Source: DASUME01 sp038257655 (lineage in GTDB: Bacteria; Myxococcota_A; Polyangia; Polyangiales; DASUME01). From it: a stretch of DNA of 6,442 nucleotides. Of this stretch, positions 6,308 to 6,442 are shown in pieces. The notes below the pieces were generated by a model. It was not told the DNA's origin. It saw only the letters and a list, made by a program, of their open reading frames with translations, and did no database searches. The stretch is taken from contig JBBSJC010000477.1 of NCBI GenBank assembly GCA_038257655.1, forward strand, positions 1-6,442, read 5' to 3'. Position 1 is the stretch's first letter; each line of letters starts with the position of its first letter. The position numbers and the translations under genes were made by a program.

Positions 6308-6442
6308 GACTCTGACTCCCTTCGGATAATAAGGTTTGAGGAGGTTTTACAAAGGCACGCTGCAACCACAACTCCCGAACTTTTCCTCGTTGCAGCTTTC
6401 CACTGGAGGTCTTGGGCAGGGTGTTCTTGCCTACGACCACGA
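6288..6442 (-). CDS. C-terminus of an adenylate-forming fatty-acyl ligase, 5' part off the right edge
   Basis: Two bases of a split codon, then 50 sense codons and a TAA at 6290-6288. The translation opens VVVGKNTLPKTSSGKLQRGK and continues VRELWLQRAFVKPP. The P-K-T-S-S-G-K-x-x-R block is the A10 motif of ANL enzymes (acyl-CoA synthetases, fatty-acyl-AMP ligases, adenylation domains); its Gly-Lys lysine, encoded at 6396-6398, is the one needed for adenylate formation. The TSSGK wording and basic follow-on resemble fatty-acyl-AMP ligases and acyl-ACP synthetases, which load a fatty acid onto CoA or an acyl carrier protein. The last 20 nt overlap the start of the oxoamine synthase gene in another frame. 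Inference: it supplies the acyl thioester used by the oxoamine synthase or the N-acyltransferase. CoA versus carrier-protein specificity cannot be judged from this tail. Confidence 0.85.
   Translation of the reverse strand, partial: VVVGKNTLPKTSSGKLQRGKVRELWLQRAFVKPPQTLLSEGSQSHASSGS
6316..6322 (-). promoter_or_regulatory. ribosome binding site of the alpha-oxoamine synthase
   Basis: AAGGGAG on the minus strand with an 8-nt spacer to the ATG at 6307. It lies inside the end of the upstream ligase gene, so the two genes are co-transcribed and no promoter is needed between them. Confidence 0.7.

Overview
The window is GC-rich DNA (about 60% by eye). It carries a compact minus-strand lipid operon, a region without recognisable intact genes, and the 5' part of a separate hydrolase gene, also on the minus strand. 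GTG start usage, Shine-Dalgarno sites, stop/start overlaps and tight packing show a bacterium. The pathway content is consistent with a sphingolipid- or ether-lipid-making Gram-negative such as a myxobacterium or relative, but that placement is inference; no taxonomic marker is present.

Right to left, in transcription order, the operon runs: (1) the last 51 codons of an adenylate-forming fatty-acyl ligase, with its C-terminal TSSGK lysine motif; (2) a complete 444-aa PLP-dependent alpha-oxoamine synthase, best read as a serine palmitoyltransferase-type enzyme; (3) a 439-aa GNAT/FemAB-like acyltransferase starting at a GTG inside the previous stop codon; (4) a 277-aa short-chain dehydrogenase closely resembling eukaryotic 3-ketodihydrosphingosine reductase (KDSR/TSC10); (5) a 402-aa membrane oxygenase of the fatty acid hydroxylase superfamily, closest in its motifs to alkylglycerol monooxygenase (AGMO/TMEM195). 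Genes 1-4 overlap by 20, 4 and 1 nt. Gene 5 follows a 72-nt gap and has its own strong ribosome binding site.

Read as a pathway, the genes give: activate a fatty acid, condense it with an amino acid (probably serine) to a 3-keto long-chain base, reduce the ketone, N-acylate the amine, and oxidise or hydroxylate the lipid. That is a nearly complete dihydroceramide or ceramide-like route. The reductase is of the eukaryotic KDSR type and the acyltransferase is a bacterial GNAT type. No acyl carrier protein gene lies in the window.

Left of the operon, 669-1542 has no convincing intact gene. About 1135-1474 on the plus strand is the decayed C-terminus of an integrase-type transposase, broken by a frameshift and an internal stop. 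From 668 leftward lies the first 222 codons of an alpha/beta hydrolase with a GHSHGG nucleophile elbow; the gene continues off the left edge.
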